64,000 bases of DNA from NCBI GenBank assembly GCA_028289645.1, contig JANQOK010000023.1, forward strand, positions 186,001-250,000, read 5' to 3'. Of the stretch, positions 27,007 through 35,740 are shown one piece after another. The position numbers were made by a program, and so were the translations under genes. A model generated the notes under the pieces. It made no database searches and had not been told where the DNA came from. It saw only the letters and a program-made list of their open reading frames with translations. Origin of the DNA: Anderseniella sp. GTDB taxonomy: Bacteria; Pseudomonadota; Alphaproteobacteria; Rhizobiales; Aestuariivirgaceae. How positions within the stretch are numbered: position 1 is the stretch's first letter; the number at the start of each line of letters is the position of its first letter.

Positions 27007-28251
27007 ATGTTCGACTATCCGATACTGTGGGAATGGCTGTCTTTTGCGGTCCGCTGGCTGCACGTGATCACCGCCATCGCCTGGATCGGATCGTCGTTCT
27101 ATTTCATTGCGCTCGATCTGGGACTGCGCAAGGCGCCGGACATGCCGGCAGGCGCGCACGGCGAAGAGTGGCAGGTGCACGGTGGCGGGTTCTATCACAT
27201 CCAGAAATACCTGGTGGCGCCGGAACGCCTGCCGGAACACCTGACGTGGTTCAAGTGGGAAAGCTACGCCACCTGGCTGTCCGGTTTCGCGCTGATGGCC
27301 ATCGTCTACTATGTGGGTGCGGACCTGTACCTGATTGACCAGTCCGTGCTGGAATTGAGCAGTGTGCAGGCGATCGCCATCTCGCTGGCGTCCATCGTGC
27401 TCGGCTGGCTGGCCTATGACGGGTTGTGCAGATCGCCGCTGGGGCGCAGCAGCACGGGGTTGATGGTCGTGCTGTTTGCCATCCTGGTGGCCATGTCGTG
27501 GGGCTATACGCAGGTGTTTTCGGGCCGCGCCGCCATGCTGCACCTGGGCGCCTTCACAGCCACCATCATGACCGCCAACGTGTTTGCGATCATCATTCCG
27601 AACCAGAAGAAGGTGGTGGAGGTCTTAAAAGCCGGGGGCACGCCGGACCCGAAATATGGCGTGATTGCCAAGCAGCGCTCGACCCACAACAACTACCTGA
27701 CGCTGCCGGTGATCTTCCTGATGCTGTCGAACCATTACCCGCTTGCATTCGCCACGCCGTACAACTGGCTGATTGCCGCACTGGTGTTCCTGATGGGCGT
27801 CACCATCCGGCATTTCTTCAACACCATGCACCGGGGCGGTGGCAAGCTGTGGTGGACCTGGGGCGCGACCGCGGCCCTGTTTGCCGGCGTCGTGTGGCTG
27901 TCGTCGTTTCCGGTAGGCGGTCAGGCAGATGAGGAGCAGGCGACAAAGACCGAGATGCAGCAACGCTTCGCCGCTGCGCCCGGTTTTGAACAAGTGACCG
28001 ACACAGTCCTGGGACGCTGTTCCATGTGCCATGCGCAAGAACCGGCATGGGACGGTATTGCACACGCGCCGAAGGCGGTGGTGCTGGAAACACCGGAACA
28101 GATTGCCGCCAACGCGCGCGAGATCTATCTGCAGGCAGGCCACAGCAATGCCATGCCGCCCGGCAACGTGTCGTTCATGGAGCAAAGCGAACGCAAGGCG
28201 ATCATCGACTGGTACAAGGCTGCCATTGCCGGCAAGGAACAGGCATCGTGA
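27007..28251 (+). CDS. puuD: Urate hydroxylase PuuD (membrane urate oxidase with cytochrome c domain)
   Basis: PuuD oxidises urate to 5-hydroxyisourate at the inner membrane, passing electrons to the respiratory chain instead of making peroxide. The 414-residue protein has about eight transmembrane helices in the urate-oxidase N-terminal domain (opening WLSFAVRWLHVITAIAWIGSSFYF). A C-terminal periplasmic cytochrome c domain carries the haem motif RCSMCH (Cys 338, Cys 341, His 342). The ATG at 27007 follows GGGAGGAAG; an open frame 25 codons upstream is unlikely to be used. The last four bases overlap the GTG of guaD. Confidence 0.93.
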   Translation: MFDYPILWEWLSFAVRWLHVITAIAWIGSSFYFIALDLGLRKAPDMPAGAHGEEWQVHGGGFYHIQKYLVAPERLPEHLTWFKWESYATWLSGFALMAIVYYVGADLYLIDQSVLELSSVQAIAISLASIVLGWLAYDGLCRSPLGRSSTGLMVVLFAILVAMSWGYTQVFSGRAAMLHLGAFTATIMTANVFAIIIPNQKKVVEVLKAGGTPDPKYGVIAKQRSTHNNYLTLPVIFLMLSNHYPLAFATPYNWLIAALVFLMGVTIRHFFNTMHRGGGKLWWTWGATAALFAGVVWLSSFPVGGQADEEQATKTEMQQRFAAAPGFEQVTDTVLGRCSMCHAQEPAWDGIAHAPKAVVLETPEQIAANAREIYLQAGHSNAMPPGNVSFMEQSERKAIIDWYKAAIAGKEQAS

Positions 28252-29552
28252 GCGCGACCCTGCTGCGCGGGCGCACGCTGTCATTTCGCGACATGCCGGG
28301 CTCGCATGATGATCATGCCAGTTACCTGTATGAGGAAGATGGAGCGGTTGCCATCAAGGACGGCATAATTGCGGCAAGCGGCAGTTATGACGAGGTCCGG
28401 GCGCAGTTTGCGGACGCCGAGGTTGTCGACCACCGGCCGCATTTGGTCCTGCCCGGGTTCATCGACACCCATCTGCACTTTCCGCAGGCGCAGGTGATCG
28501 GATCATTCGGCACCAAGCTGCTCGACTGGCTCAACACCTACACCTTTGTCGAAGAGCAGAAGTTTGCCGACCCTGAACATTGCGAGCGCATGGCGACCCA
28601 CTTCTTCGACAACCTGCTGCGCAACGGAACGACGACTGCGGTTGCCTATTGTTCCGTGCACAAGGCTTCGGCGGAGGCGTTTTTCAGCGAAGCTGAACGC
28701 CGCAAGCTGCGCATGATCGGCGGCAAGGTGATGATGGACCGCAACGCACCCGATGCGCTGTGCGACACGCCGCAGTCTGCTTACGACGACAGCAAGGACC
28801 TGATTGAGCGCTGGCACGGCAAGGGCAGGGCGCTTTATGCCATCTCGCCGCGCTTCGCAATTACCTCAACCCCGACCCAGCTGGAAATGGCCCAGGCGCT
28901 GACAGCCGAATACCCTGAGTGCTACATGCAGACGCACCTGTCGGAAAACCAGGCCGAGATAGACCTGACGCTGGACCTCTACCAGTCGGCAAGAGATTAC
29001 CTCGATGTCTACGAGATGTACGGACTGTTGGGTGACAAAAGCCTGTTTGGCCACTGTCTGCACCTGGGCGGCCGCGAGCGCGCTGCCATGGCCGAGACCG
29101 GGTCGGTGGCGGTGTTCTGTCCGACCTCGAACCTGTTCCTGGGCAGCGGGCTGTTTGATGAAGACGGTTTGCGCGGGCATGGCGTGCGGACGGCGATTGC
29201 CACAGATATCGGCGGCGGCACCAGCTATTCCATGCTGAAGACCCTGGATGAGGCCTACAAGGTGCTGCAGCTCAAGAACCAGGTGCTCAACCCGCTGAAG
29301 TCGTTCTGCATGATGACGCTGGGCAATGCCCGGGCGCTGCAGCTGGAGGACAAGATCGGCACGCTTGAGGCCGGCAGCGAAGCCGATCTTGTGGTTCTGG
29401 ACTCCCACGCCACCCCGGCCATGGCTTTGCGCATGGAGACAGTCCGCAGCCTGGCGGAGGAGCTGTTCGTTCTGCAGACCATGGCCGATGACCGCGCCAT
29501 TGCAGGCGTTTATACGGCAGGCAGAGCCTGTCATCCCGAACTTAGGTCTTGA
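28248..29552 (+). CDS. guaD: Guanine deaminase
   Basis: Guanine deaminase converts guanine to xanthine, the substrate of the xanthine dehydrogenase encoded at the start of the window. The 434-residue amidohydrolase has the metal site GFIDTHLHFPQ (about residue 71), QTHLSEN, FGHCLHL and the ATDIGGGTS loop. Translation starts at a GTG that overlaps the puuD stop (GTGA at 28248-28251), which implies coupling. The length is normal. An open frame upstream of the GTG lies inside puuD in another frame and is not used. Confidence 0.93.
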   Translation: MSATLLRGRTLSFRDMPGSHDDHASYLYEEDGAVAIKDGIIAASGSYDEVRAQFADAEVVDHRPHLVLPGFIDTHLHFPQAQVIGSFGTKLLDWLNTYTFVEEQKFADPEHCERMATHFFDNLLRNGTTTAVAYCSVHKASAEAFFSEAERRKLRMIGGKVMMDRNAPDALCDTPQSAYDDSKDLIERWHGKGRALYAISPRFAITSTPTQLEMAQALTAEYPECYMQTHLSENQAEIDLTLDLYQSARDYLDVYEMYGLLGDKSLFGHCLHLGGRERAAMAETGSVAVFCPTSNLFLGSGLFDEDGLRGHGVRTAIATDIGGGTSYSMLKTLDEAYKVLQLKNQVLNPLKSFCMMTLGNARALQLEDKIGTLEAGSEADLVVLDSHATPAMALRMETVRSLAEELFVLQTMADDRAIAGVYTAGRACHPELRS

Positions 29553-30780
29553 GCAGCTCTTTCAAATCCAGATTGATGTCAGAAACGGCATTGACCGGCG
29601 GTGACCTACCGGCCTCGATCAGCCGTTTGGCCACCATGTAGGCGCGCGGATCGTTCATGGCATCGACAGCCAGGAGGGTGTTTCCGGCATAGTACCAGAA
29701 GGAGCGCGAAGCAGTATCGCCCTTACGTTCGACGATTGTGTCATAACCCGTCGACAGCCCGGCGATCTGCAGCTTGGTGTCGTACTGATCGGACCAGAAC
29801 CAGGGTTTGGCCTGGTAGGTCTCATCGCTTCCCATCACACTGGCTGCCGCAAGCTGGCCGTGGTCTATGGCATGCCCGACGCTCTCCAGCCGAAGGTGTC
29901 CGCCATTACGGGGGAAACTGGCGCAGTCGCCGATAGCCATAATGGCGGAGTCCGACGTCAGGCACCTGGTGTCGACCCGGATGCCGTTGTTGCAGTCGAG
30001 GCCGGCAGCCTGTGCCAACTCCACATTGGGCTGGATACCGATGCCGGCAATGACGAAATCGACGTCAACTGACGTTCCGTCTGACAACGTGGCGGACGAC
30101 ACCCGGCCGTCTTTGCCGCCAAGTGCCCGCAATCCGATGCCTTCGCGGACATCGACACCGTGCGAGCGGTGCAGTTCCCTGAAGTAGTCTGACGTCTGGC
30201 CGCAGGCGACCCGTTGCAGGATGCGTTCGGCAGCCTCGATCAGGGTGACTTCTACCCCGCGTTTTGCCGCAACGGCGGCCGCTTCCAGCCCGATATAACC
30301 GCCACCCACCACCAGGCAGCGCCGACCGGCTGCGAATTCCGGCGAGATGGCGTCGGCATCTGCAACCGAGCGCATGTAGTAAATGCCGGCGAGCTCTCCT
30401 GACAGGCTGGACGGCAGCAGGCGTGGCGTAGAACCCGTGGCCAGGATGAGAGTGTCGTAACCGAGCTGAGTGCCGTCGGCCAGCGTGACGGTCCTGTCGC
30501 CTGGGGCAATTCCGGTGACGCGGCTGTCCGTTCTCAGGTCAATGCGCTGGTCGGCATAGAACTCGTCTGGCCGCAATGACAGGCGCTCAAGCGATATGTC
30601 GCCGAGCAGGTAGGCCTTGGATAGTGGCGGACGCTGGTAGGGCGGATGGTGTTCGTCGCCAATCAGGATGACATTGCCGAGATAGCCAAGTTCGCGCAGT
30701 CGTGCGCAAAACGAGAATCCGGCCTGTCCGGCGCCGATAACAATGGTTGTTTCACCGGAAGTGGACGCCGCGTCGCGCAT
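29542..30780 (-). CDS. FAD-dependent NAD(P)H:ferredoxin reductase-like protein
   Basis: The 412-residue two-dinucleotide-fold flavoprotein has an FAD motif VIGAGQAGFS near residue 17, the PYQRPPLSK segment, LILATGSTPR and a second GxGxxG (LVVGGGYIGLEAAAV, about 150). It also has IMAIGDCASFP for FAD. This is the pattern of rubredoxin/ferredoxin reductases that serve P450 or Rieske oxygenases. No partner ferredoxin or oxygenase is encoded alongside. It converges on guaD with an 11-nt overlap of the coding ends. Confidence 0.88.
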   Translation of the reverse strand: MRDAASTSGETTIVIGAGQAGFSFCARLRELGYLGNVILIGDEHHPPYQRPPLSKAYLLGDISLERLSLRPDEFYADQRIDLRTDSRVTGIAPGDRTVTLADGTQLGYDTLILATGSTPRLLPSSLSGELAGIYYMRSVADADAISPEFAAGRRCLVVGGGYIGLEAAAVAAKRGVEVTLIEAAERILQRVACGQTSDYFRELHRSHGVDVREGIGLRALGGKDGRVSSATLSDGTSVDVDFVIAGIGIQPNVELAQAAGLDCNNGIRVDTRCLTSDSAIMAIGDCASFPRNGGHLRLESVGHAIDHGQLAAASVMGSDETYQAKPWFWSDQYDTKLQIAGLSTGYDTIVERKGDTASRSFWYYAGNTLLAVDAMNDPRAYMVAKRLIEAGRSPPVNAVSDINLDLKELLKT

Positions 30781-30858
30781 GGTTGCTCATTGACCCTAAC
30801 TAATCGCAGGCATCAATTGACACTGTTTTTTACAGCATCGCAATATCCAAAATGGGTG

Positions 30859-31035
30859 TCAGGGAAGCAGGCGTTCCATGGCAGACAAGACACCGAGAAC
30901 TTCGCTGGTTGACGGGCCCAGACCGATCTCCTGGCTGCTGTTCGGGCCGGGGCGACGGTAGTTCTCAGGTACGCCGACAACATGTGCGTCGGCTGAGCGG
31001 GCAGGCGAGCTTGTGATTGTGTGTTGGCGGTACAT
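30859..31035 (-). CDS. Small hypothetical protein (58 aa)
   Basis: This short frame encodes MYRQHTITSSPARSADAHVV and continues to a C-terminal MERLLP. It is preceded by GGAAAG about 12 nt before the ATG. Third codon positions are mostly G or C, like real genes here, and there is no better frame in the gap. No domain is recognised. It is divergent to the following small gene region and just upstream of the flavoprotein gene on the same strand, 78 nt from its start. Confidence 0.45.
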   Translation of the reverse strand: MYRQHTITSSPARSADAHVVGVPENYRRPGPNSSQEIGLGPSTSEVLGVLSAMERLLP

Positions 31036-31163
31036 GGCGGTGGTCTTTCCGTGGTCCTTATTGGTTTGTCTATGGTCACAACAATAGCGCGGGAAACCTG
31101 AACCGGATGTGAACTATGTCACAAGCTGATGTTCATGTTCGGGACCTGTGGAAACGACTGGCT

Positions 31164-31379
31164 CTAGCGGGGATTGGCGCCGTACAGGGTCAGCAGGTGA
31201 ACGGCGGCCAGAACGGCGAGAAACGCCCCGGCGAGCAAAAACGGCGTCGTTGGCCAGATGGAGACTTCCATGGATTGGCGCGGCCTGCTTTCACGCCAGC
31301 ACATCAATACCACGAGCAGCACACCGAGGCCGAATACGCTCCAGGTCAAGAAGGTCTCGCTTGGAATTAGTGAAGACAT
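31164..31379 (-). CDS. Small membrane protein, two predicted helices
   Basis: The 71-residue product MSSLIPSETF... has two hydrophobic segments (about residues 9-26 and 45-63) separated by a basic loop (CWRESRPRQS), consistent with an inner-membrane hairpin protein. The Met at 31379 is preferred to one nine codons upstream. Ser/Thr-rich frames on the other strand lack such structure. No family is recognised. Confidence 0.55.
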   Translation of the reverse strand: MSSLIPSETFLTWSVFGLGVLLVVLMCWRESRPRQSMEVSIWPTTPFLLAGAFLAVLAAVHLLTLYGANPR

Positions 31380-31457
31380 GCAATCCGGCTTGTGTGCGTT
31401 GCTCAAAGGTCGTTGTAGACAATGTGATATAAGGCGTATGTTCAGAAATTGCAGTAG

Positions 31458-31486
31458 TTGACACGTGACGCACGCGCAACTATGTT
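31458..31486 (+). promoter_or_regulatory. Consensus sigma-70-type promoter of rpmJ
   Basis: TTGACA at 31458-31463, a 17-nt spacer and TATGTT at 31481-31486 give a near-consensus promoter about 75 nt before rpmJ. The leader contains a GCCGCG/CGCGGC stem between about 31507 and 31540. Confidence 0.7.
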
Positions 31487-31560
31487 CCGCCCAACTATTT
31501 CGCAGGCCGCGCCGGGTTTGAATATCGCTCGCGCGGCTTTGATTATGAGAGACCGGTCAG

Positions 31561-31686
31561 ATGAAAATCCGTAATTCCCTGAAATCGCTTGCCAAGCGTC
31601 ACCGCGCCAACCGCGTTGTTCGCCGCCGTGGCCGTCTGTATGTCATCAACAAAGTCAACCCGCGCTTCAAGGCGCGCCAGGGCTGA
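31561..31686 (+). CDS. rpmJ: 50S ribosomal protein bL36
   Basis: This 41-residue protein of the large ribosomal subunit begins [18 protein letters not shown], and continues with [23 protein letters not shown]. It lacks the Cys/His zinc ribbon, so it is the zinc-free (C-minus) form usual in alphaproteobacteria. A near-consensus promoter lies upstream and a strong terminator downstream, so it is a single-gene unit. Confidence 0.96.
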   Translation: MKIRNSLKSLAKRHRANRVVRRRGRLYVINKVNPRFKARQG

Positions 31687-31736
31687 CTTGCCGGATGCTG
31701 CCCTTGGCGGGCATGCGACATCACCTGAATTTGAAG

Positions 31737-31764
31737 ACGCCGCAAGTGCTTTTGCGGCGTTTTT
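31737..31764 (+). terminator. Intrinsic terminator of rpmJ
   Basis: A perfect 9-bp stem (31737-31745 with 31752-31760), a 6-nt loop and a T-run (31760-31764, then ATTT) lie 50 nt after the rpmJ stop. Confidence 0.88.
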
Positions 31765-31873
31765 ATTTGGCTTGTGAGGCTGAAAAGCGCCAAATTTCAA
31801 GGGGTTGAAGCTCAAAAGCGGTTAAAGTCGCAGGCACTTTTGCTTGCCCCGATCCAGTGCTAGACTCTGCACC

Positions 31874-32491
31874 ATGATAAGAGCTTTAGTGACGTTGGCT
31901 ATCGCAATAGCTGTTGCAGCACCTGCGCATGCGCAACAGGCCGGCGAGGCGCATCAGATGCCGGGGCCGGGGCAAGGACCGCACTTGCACAACCCTGACA
32001 GCGGTGCCGATGCCGCCGAAGTCCTGGACCGGTTGTTTGGCCAGTTGCGGCAGGCGGACGATGAAAAGTCGGCGCAATTGCTGGAAAATGCCATTCAGGC
32101 CCTGTGGCTGCGCTCCGGCAGCCCGACGGCCGACCTGCTGATGAAACAGGCCGGCAATGCCATGAGTGAACAGCAGTACGGTGCGGCACTGGTCATCCTG
32201 GACACCGTTGTGGAACAAAATCCCGACTTTGCCGAAGGCTGGAACCGGCGCGCGACACTGCATTTCCTGCGCGGTGACTTCACAAGTTCCCTGCGCGACA
32301 TTGACCAGGTGCTGGCGCTGGAGCCGCGCCATTATGGCGCCTTGTCGGGGCAAGGAGCGATTTTCAAGCAGCGAGGTGACGGCCGCAAGGCATTGCGGGC
32401 GTTGCGCCGGGCCCGCACCGTGAACCCGCGCCTGAAGAATGTGAACGAGCGCATTCGTGAACTTGAGCAGGAGTTCGACCAGAAGATCTAG
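31874..32491 (+). CDS. Exported tetratricopeptide-repeat protein
   Basis: The 205-residue protein has a signal peptide (MIRALVTLAIAIAVAAPAHAQ, cleavage about residue 20). At least three TPR-like helical pairs follow in the C-terminal half, including EQQYGAALVILDTVVEQNPDFAEGWNRRA, LRDIDQVLALEPRHYGAL and RKALRALRRARTVNPRL. The ATG at 31874 is chosen because the signal peptide begins there. It is probably a periplasmic scaffold; no partner is evident. Confidence 0.85.
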   Translation: MIRALVTLAIAIAVAAPAHAQQAGEAHQMPGPGQGPHLHNPDSGADAAEVLDRLFGQLRQADDEKSAQLLENAIQALWLRSGSPTADLLMKQAGNAMSEQQYGAALVILDTVVEQNPDFAEGWNRRATLHFLRGDFTSSLRDIDQVLALEPRHYGALSGQGAIFKQRGDGRKALRALRRARTVNPRLKNVNERIRELEQEFDQKI

Positions 32492-32520
32492 TTGATCGGC
32501 CCGACCAAAGATCTTCTGAT

Positions 32521-32709
32521 CTAGTCAAGTTCTGACAATTTGCAGATGCGCTTCAGCGCCGCTGCATCAATGTGACCTTGGTCGGCCCACTCCGCTTCGC
32601 ACAGCCGGGCAAATACGATTGACTTGTACAGACTCGAAAACATGCCGCCAACAATCATCGCTAGTTTTGGGAGTTCATGTTGCGTTGCAACTGGGGCAGT
32701 GGTCGCCAC
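32521..32709 (-). CDS. Small hypothetical protein (62 aa), GTG start
   Basis: The frame encodes VATTAPVATQHELPKLAMIV and continues to KRICKLSELD. An AGGAG lies seven bases before the GTG, which supports expression. A hydrophobic patch (LAMIVGGMF) precedes a helical C-terminus. It may form a unit with the 74-residue gene 48 nt upstream. No family is recognised. Confidence 0.45.
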   Translation of the reverse strand: MATTAPVATQHELPKLAMIVGGMFSSLYKSIVFARLCEAEWADQGHIDAAALKRICKLSELD

Positions 32710-32757
32710 TGGTCATCTCCTGAATAGATACAATGCAGAAACGTCGGATGTTTTGCA

Positions 32758-32982
32758 TTAGCTGCCATGTAAATGATGCCCGCTGATCGGTGAAACCGTC
32801 TTACGGTCGAACTGTTTCCGATACGTGCCAAACGCAAAAAGGGGCTTTAAAACGAGCGCCAGACCTGATTTTAGCATGGTGTGAACAGCTTCGCTCTGAA
32901 GCTGCTTCCCTTTGCGGATATAGAATTCCATCTCTTCCCGGGTCGGTGCCGGCACTGTCGGGTTGGTCGAAGACTTGATCAT
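32758..32982 (-). CDS. Small hypothetical protein (74 aa)
   Basis: The product MIKSSTNPTVPAPTREEMEF... has an amphipathic helix region (EMEFYIRKGKQLQSEAVHTML) followed by a hydrophobic stretch (SGLALVLKPLFAFG). AGAGGTGA directly before the ATG at 32982 favours this start over one at 33027. It is divergent from a LysR gene at 33129, which may control it. The function is unknown. Confidence 0.55.
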   Translation of the reverse strand: MIKSSTNPTVPAPTREEMEFYIRKGKQLQSEAVHTMLKSGLALVLKPLFAFGTYRKQFDRKTVSPISGHHLHGS

Positions 32983-33128
32983 GAAGTTCACCTCTGACTG
33001 TGGAAAACGAATGTTGCGATTGCACATTTTTCATGCTGCAATGCACAATACTTCTGTTTGGCAGAAACGATAAGTCTGGTTTTGGTCACAGGATATTTGA
33101 CCAGCAGGAACAGCTTGGAGCGATAGAG

Positions 33129-34037
33129 ATGGACATCGCCAGTCAGATGATTCTGTTTGCGGACGTGGTGGAGCATGGCAGCCTGTCAGCGACTGCCCGC
33201 GATCTTGGCCAGACGCCGTCTGCAGTCAGCAAGCAGATCAGCGCCCTGGAGGACAGACTTGGCGTACGCTTGCTCAATCGATCCACCAGGCAGTTGTCGG
33301 TGACACCGGAGGGGCATTCGTTCTATCAGCGCTGCGCCAGCATCTCATCGCAGGTTCGCGAAGCCCGGGAACTGGTGGAAGCGATGGGTGGCCAGCCTCA
33401 GGGCATATTACGGATCGCATCAACGGTGGCATTCGCAAAGGCGCAGCTTTTGCCGTTGTTGCCGGAGTTCCTGGATACCTATCCTGATCTTGAAGTAAAT
33501 CTGGAACTGACGGACCGCAGCGTCGATCTGATCAATTCAGATTATGATTTGGCGATCCGGTTCAGTGCTCAGATAGAGAGTTCGTCAGTGATCGCCCGCA
33601 AGCTTACCGCTTACAAGCGCGTGGTCTGCGCGTCTCCACAATATGTTGCACGCCACGGCGTGCCATCATCGCTGGAAGACTTTTCACGTCACAACTGCCT
33701 GCGGGTCTCCACCGTTAGCAACTGGAACGACTGGCAATTTTTGTTGGAGGGCAAGGAGGTCACCGTGACAGCGCAGGGCAACTTCGAAGCCAATAGCGCC
33801 GATGCCGTCTACTATGCGACCAAAGCCGGTCTGGGTATATCGCACCTGTCCACATACATGGTGGCCGGTGATCTTGAAGATGGCAGCTTGTTGCAGCTGT
33901 TTCCTGAACATAGGGATGAAGCCGCAGGTATCTATGCTGTTTATGCGAGCAAGCATCATCTGGCGCCCAAGATCAGGGTCTTCATCGATCATTTTTCGAG
34001 CAAATTCGCTGATCTTATGCAGCGCGACAGCGTGTAG
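33129..34037 (+). CDS. LysR-family transcriptional regulator
   Basis: The 302-residue regulator has the HTH VVEHGSLSATARDLGQTPSAVSKQISALEDRLGVRLLNRSTR and a CrgA-type effector domain (QPQGILRIASTVAFAKAQLLPLLPEFL). The ATG at 33129 is selected since the open frame back to 33000 encodes a Cys-rich non-family stretch. It is divergent from two small genes on the minus strand. The ligand is unknown. Confidence 0.88.
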   Translation: MDIASQMILFADVVEHGSLSATARDLGQTPSAVSKQISALEDRLGVRLLNRSTRQLSVTPEGHSFYQRCASISSQVREARELVEAMGGQPQGILRIASTVAFAKAQLLPLLPEFLDTYPDLEVNLELTDRSVDLINSDYDLAIRFSAQIESSSVIARKLTAYKRVVCASPQYVARHGVPSSLEDFSRHNCLRVSTVSNWNDWQFLLEGKEVTVTAQGNFEANSADAVYYATKAGLGISHLSTYMVAGDLEDGSLLQLFPEHRDEAAGIYAVYASKHHLAPKIRVFIDHFSSKFADLMQRDSV

Positions 34038-34238
34038 ATGCGCGCAACTCGTCGCGCGCGGCATCGTGTTGGCGCAACCGGACAGGCGGCCTAATGACCG
34101 GGGCTAGTCAAAGGATTTGGCTGCGCATGTAGAGGTGATGGCCAACAATGTTCCAGCTTTTGAGGAAGCTGCTGATGGAGATCGAAGGCTGAACTGGCGG
34201 CAATTGCGGACCATCGCCTACGTCGCAGGAAGCCAGTC

Positions 34239-35663
34239 TCAAGCCGGTGCCGTGACCCGCGCCACCCGGAGCATGTTGGTCTTGCCGGGAGTGCGCAGGG
34301 GAACACCTGCGGTGATGACAATGTGATCACCCACCTTGGCAATCTTCTCGTTGCGCGAAATGTCGACAGCGCGTTTGACCATGTCGTCCAGATCGCGGGC
34401 ATCTTCAGTGTGCATGCAGTGCAGTCCCCACACAACCGCCAGCCGGCGTCCGGTGGCAATGTTAGGGGTGAGCGCAATGACCGGCATGTCCGGGCGTTCA
34501 CGCGCCACCCGCAGCCCGGTTGAGCCGGAGCCCGTGTAACAGACGATGGCCGACACATTCAGTGTTTCCGCAACGGTGCGCGCCGCATTGGATATGGCGT
34601 CGGCACTGGTCTGTTGCGGTTCGGTGCGGGCATTCTTGATGATGTTGGCATACAGCGGATCGCGTTCGACGGACTGGGCGATCCTGTCCATTGTTGCGAC
34701 CGCTTCCTCGGGCCATTCGCCGGCCGCAGACTCCGCTGACAGCATGATCGCGTCAGCCCCTTCGAACAGGGCGGTTGCAATGTCGGATACCTCAGCGCGG
34801 GTCGGCACAGGTTCCTGGATCATGCTTTCCAGCATCTGGGTCGCCACCACGACCGGCTTGCCGGCCCGGCGGCAGGCACGCACGATACGCTTCTGCCAAC
34901 CAGGCACGGACTCCAGCGGCAATTCAACGCCCAGGTCTCCGCGGGCCACCATGACGGCATCTGCCTGGTCGATGATGTCGTCGAGGAAATTGAGCGCTGA
35001 CGGTTTTTCGACCTTGACCATGATGCCGGCCTTGTCGCCGATAATGGCGCGGGCCTCGGCCACGTCAGACGGCTGCTGCACGAACGATAGGGCGACCCAG
35101 TCAATGTCCAGTGTCAGGGCATATTCAAGATCTGCGAGATCCTTTTCGGTCAGCGGTGTGAGCGGGATGATCGTGTCAGGCAGATTCACGCCCTTGCGTG
35201 CAGACAGCACGCCGCCGAAGACTACCCGGGTCTCGATCTTGCCGGCAGCGGCCGAGGTAACCTCCAGCCTGATGCGGCCATCATTGAGCAGCAGGTTCTC
35301 ACCGGGCTTGACCGCCTGGAAGATTTCCGGATGGGGCAGGTGAACACGGGTTTCGTCGCCCGGTGTTTCATCCATGTCGAGGGTGAAGGTGTCGCCGGCA
35401 TTTATGGTGACTTCATCGCTGGCGAACGTGTCGATGCGCAGCTTGGGCCCCTGCAGGTCGACAAGCACGGCGATGGGACGGGAGTGCTTCTTCTCGACCC
35501 GGCGGATCATGTCGTACCGCGTCTTGAGACCGGCATGATCGGAATGGCTCATATTGATGCGAAATACATCCACACCGGCGAGAAACAGCTTCTCGATCAT
35601 GTCTTCGGTTTCGGACGCCGGGCCCAGGGTTGCGACGATCTTCGCCTGTCTCTGCCGTCTCAC
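34239..35663 (-). CDS. pyk: Pyruvate kinase
   Basis: Pyruvate kinase converts phosphoenolpyruvate and ADP to pyruvate and ATP in the last step of glycolysis. The 474-residue protein shows KIVATLGPASE, FRINMSHSDH, the IMVKVEKPSALNFLDDIID segment with the catalytic Lys, and the signature MVARGDLGVELPLE. It also has TQMLESMI and the C-terminal allosteric domain. The length matches bacterial type II enzymes. The gene stands alone. Confidence 0.96.
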   Translation of the reverse strand: MRRQRQAKIVATLGPASETEDMIEKLFLAGVDVFRINMSHSDHAGLKTRYDMIRRVEKKHSRPIAVLVDLQGPKLRIDTFASDEVTINAGDTFTLDMDETPGDETRVHLPHPEIFQAVKPGENLLLNDGRIRLEVTSAAAGKIETRVVFGGVLSARKGVNLPDTIIPLTPLTEKDLADLEYALTLDIDWVALSFVQQPSDVAEARAIIGDKAGIMVKVEKPSALNFLDDIIDQADAVMVARGDLGVELPLESVPGWQKRIVRACRRAGKPVVVATQMLESMIQEPVPTRAEVSDIATALFEGADAIMLSAESAAGEWPEEAVATMDRIAQSVERDPLYANIIKNARTEPQQTSADAISNAARTVAETLNVSAIVCYTGSGSTGLRVARERPDMPVIALTPNIATGRRLAVVWGLHCMHTEDARDLDDMVKRAVDISRNEKIAKVGDHIVITAGVPLRTPGKTNMLRVARVTAPA

Positions 35664-35740
35664 GTCCCCATCACCTTATTGTTCTTTTTATTCAGCACAA
35701 CAGGTTCCTGCGAACCGGTCAGCAATTACTTCCGTCGGGA

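Noticed and set aside
34546-35343. 265-codon Ser-rich plus-strand frame
   Set aside because: It is antisense to pyruvate kinase, an artefact of the codon pattern.
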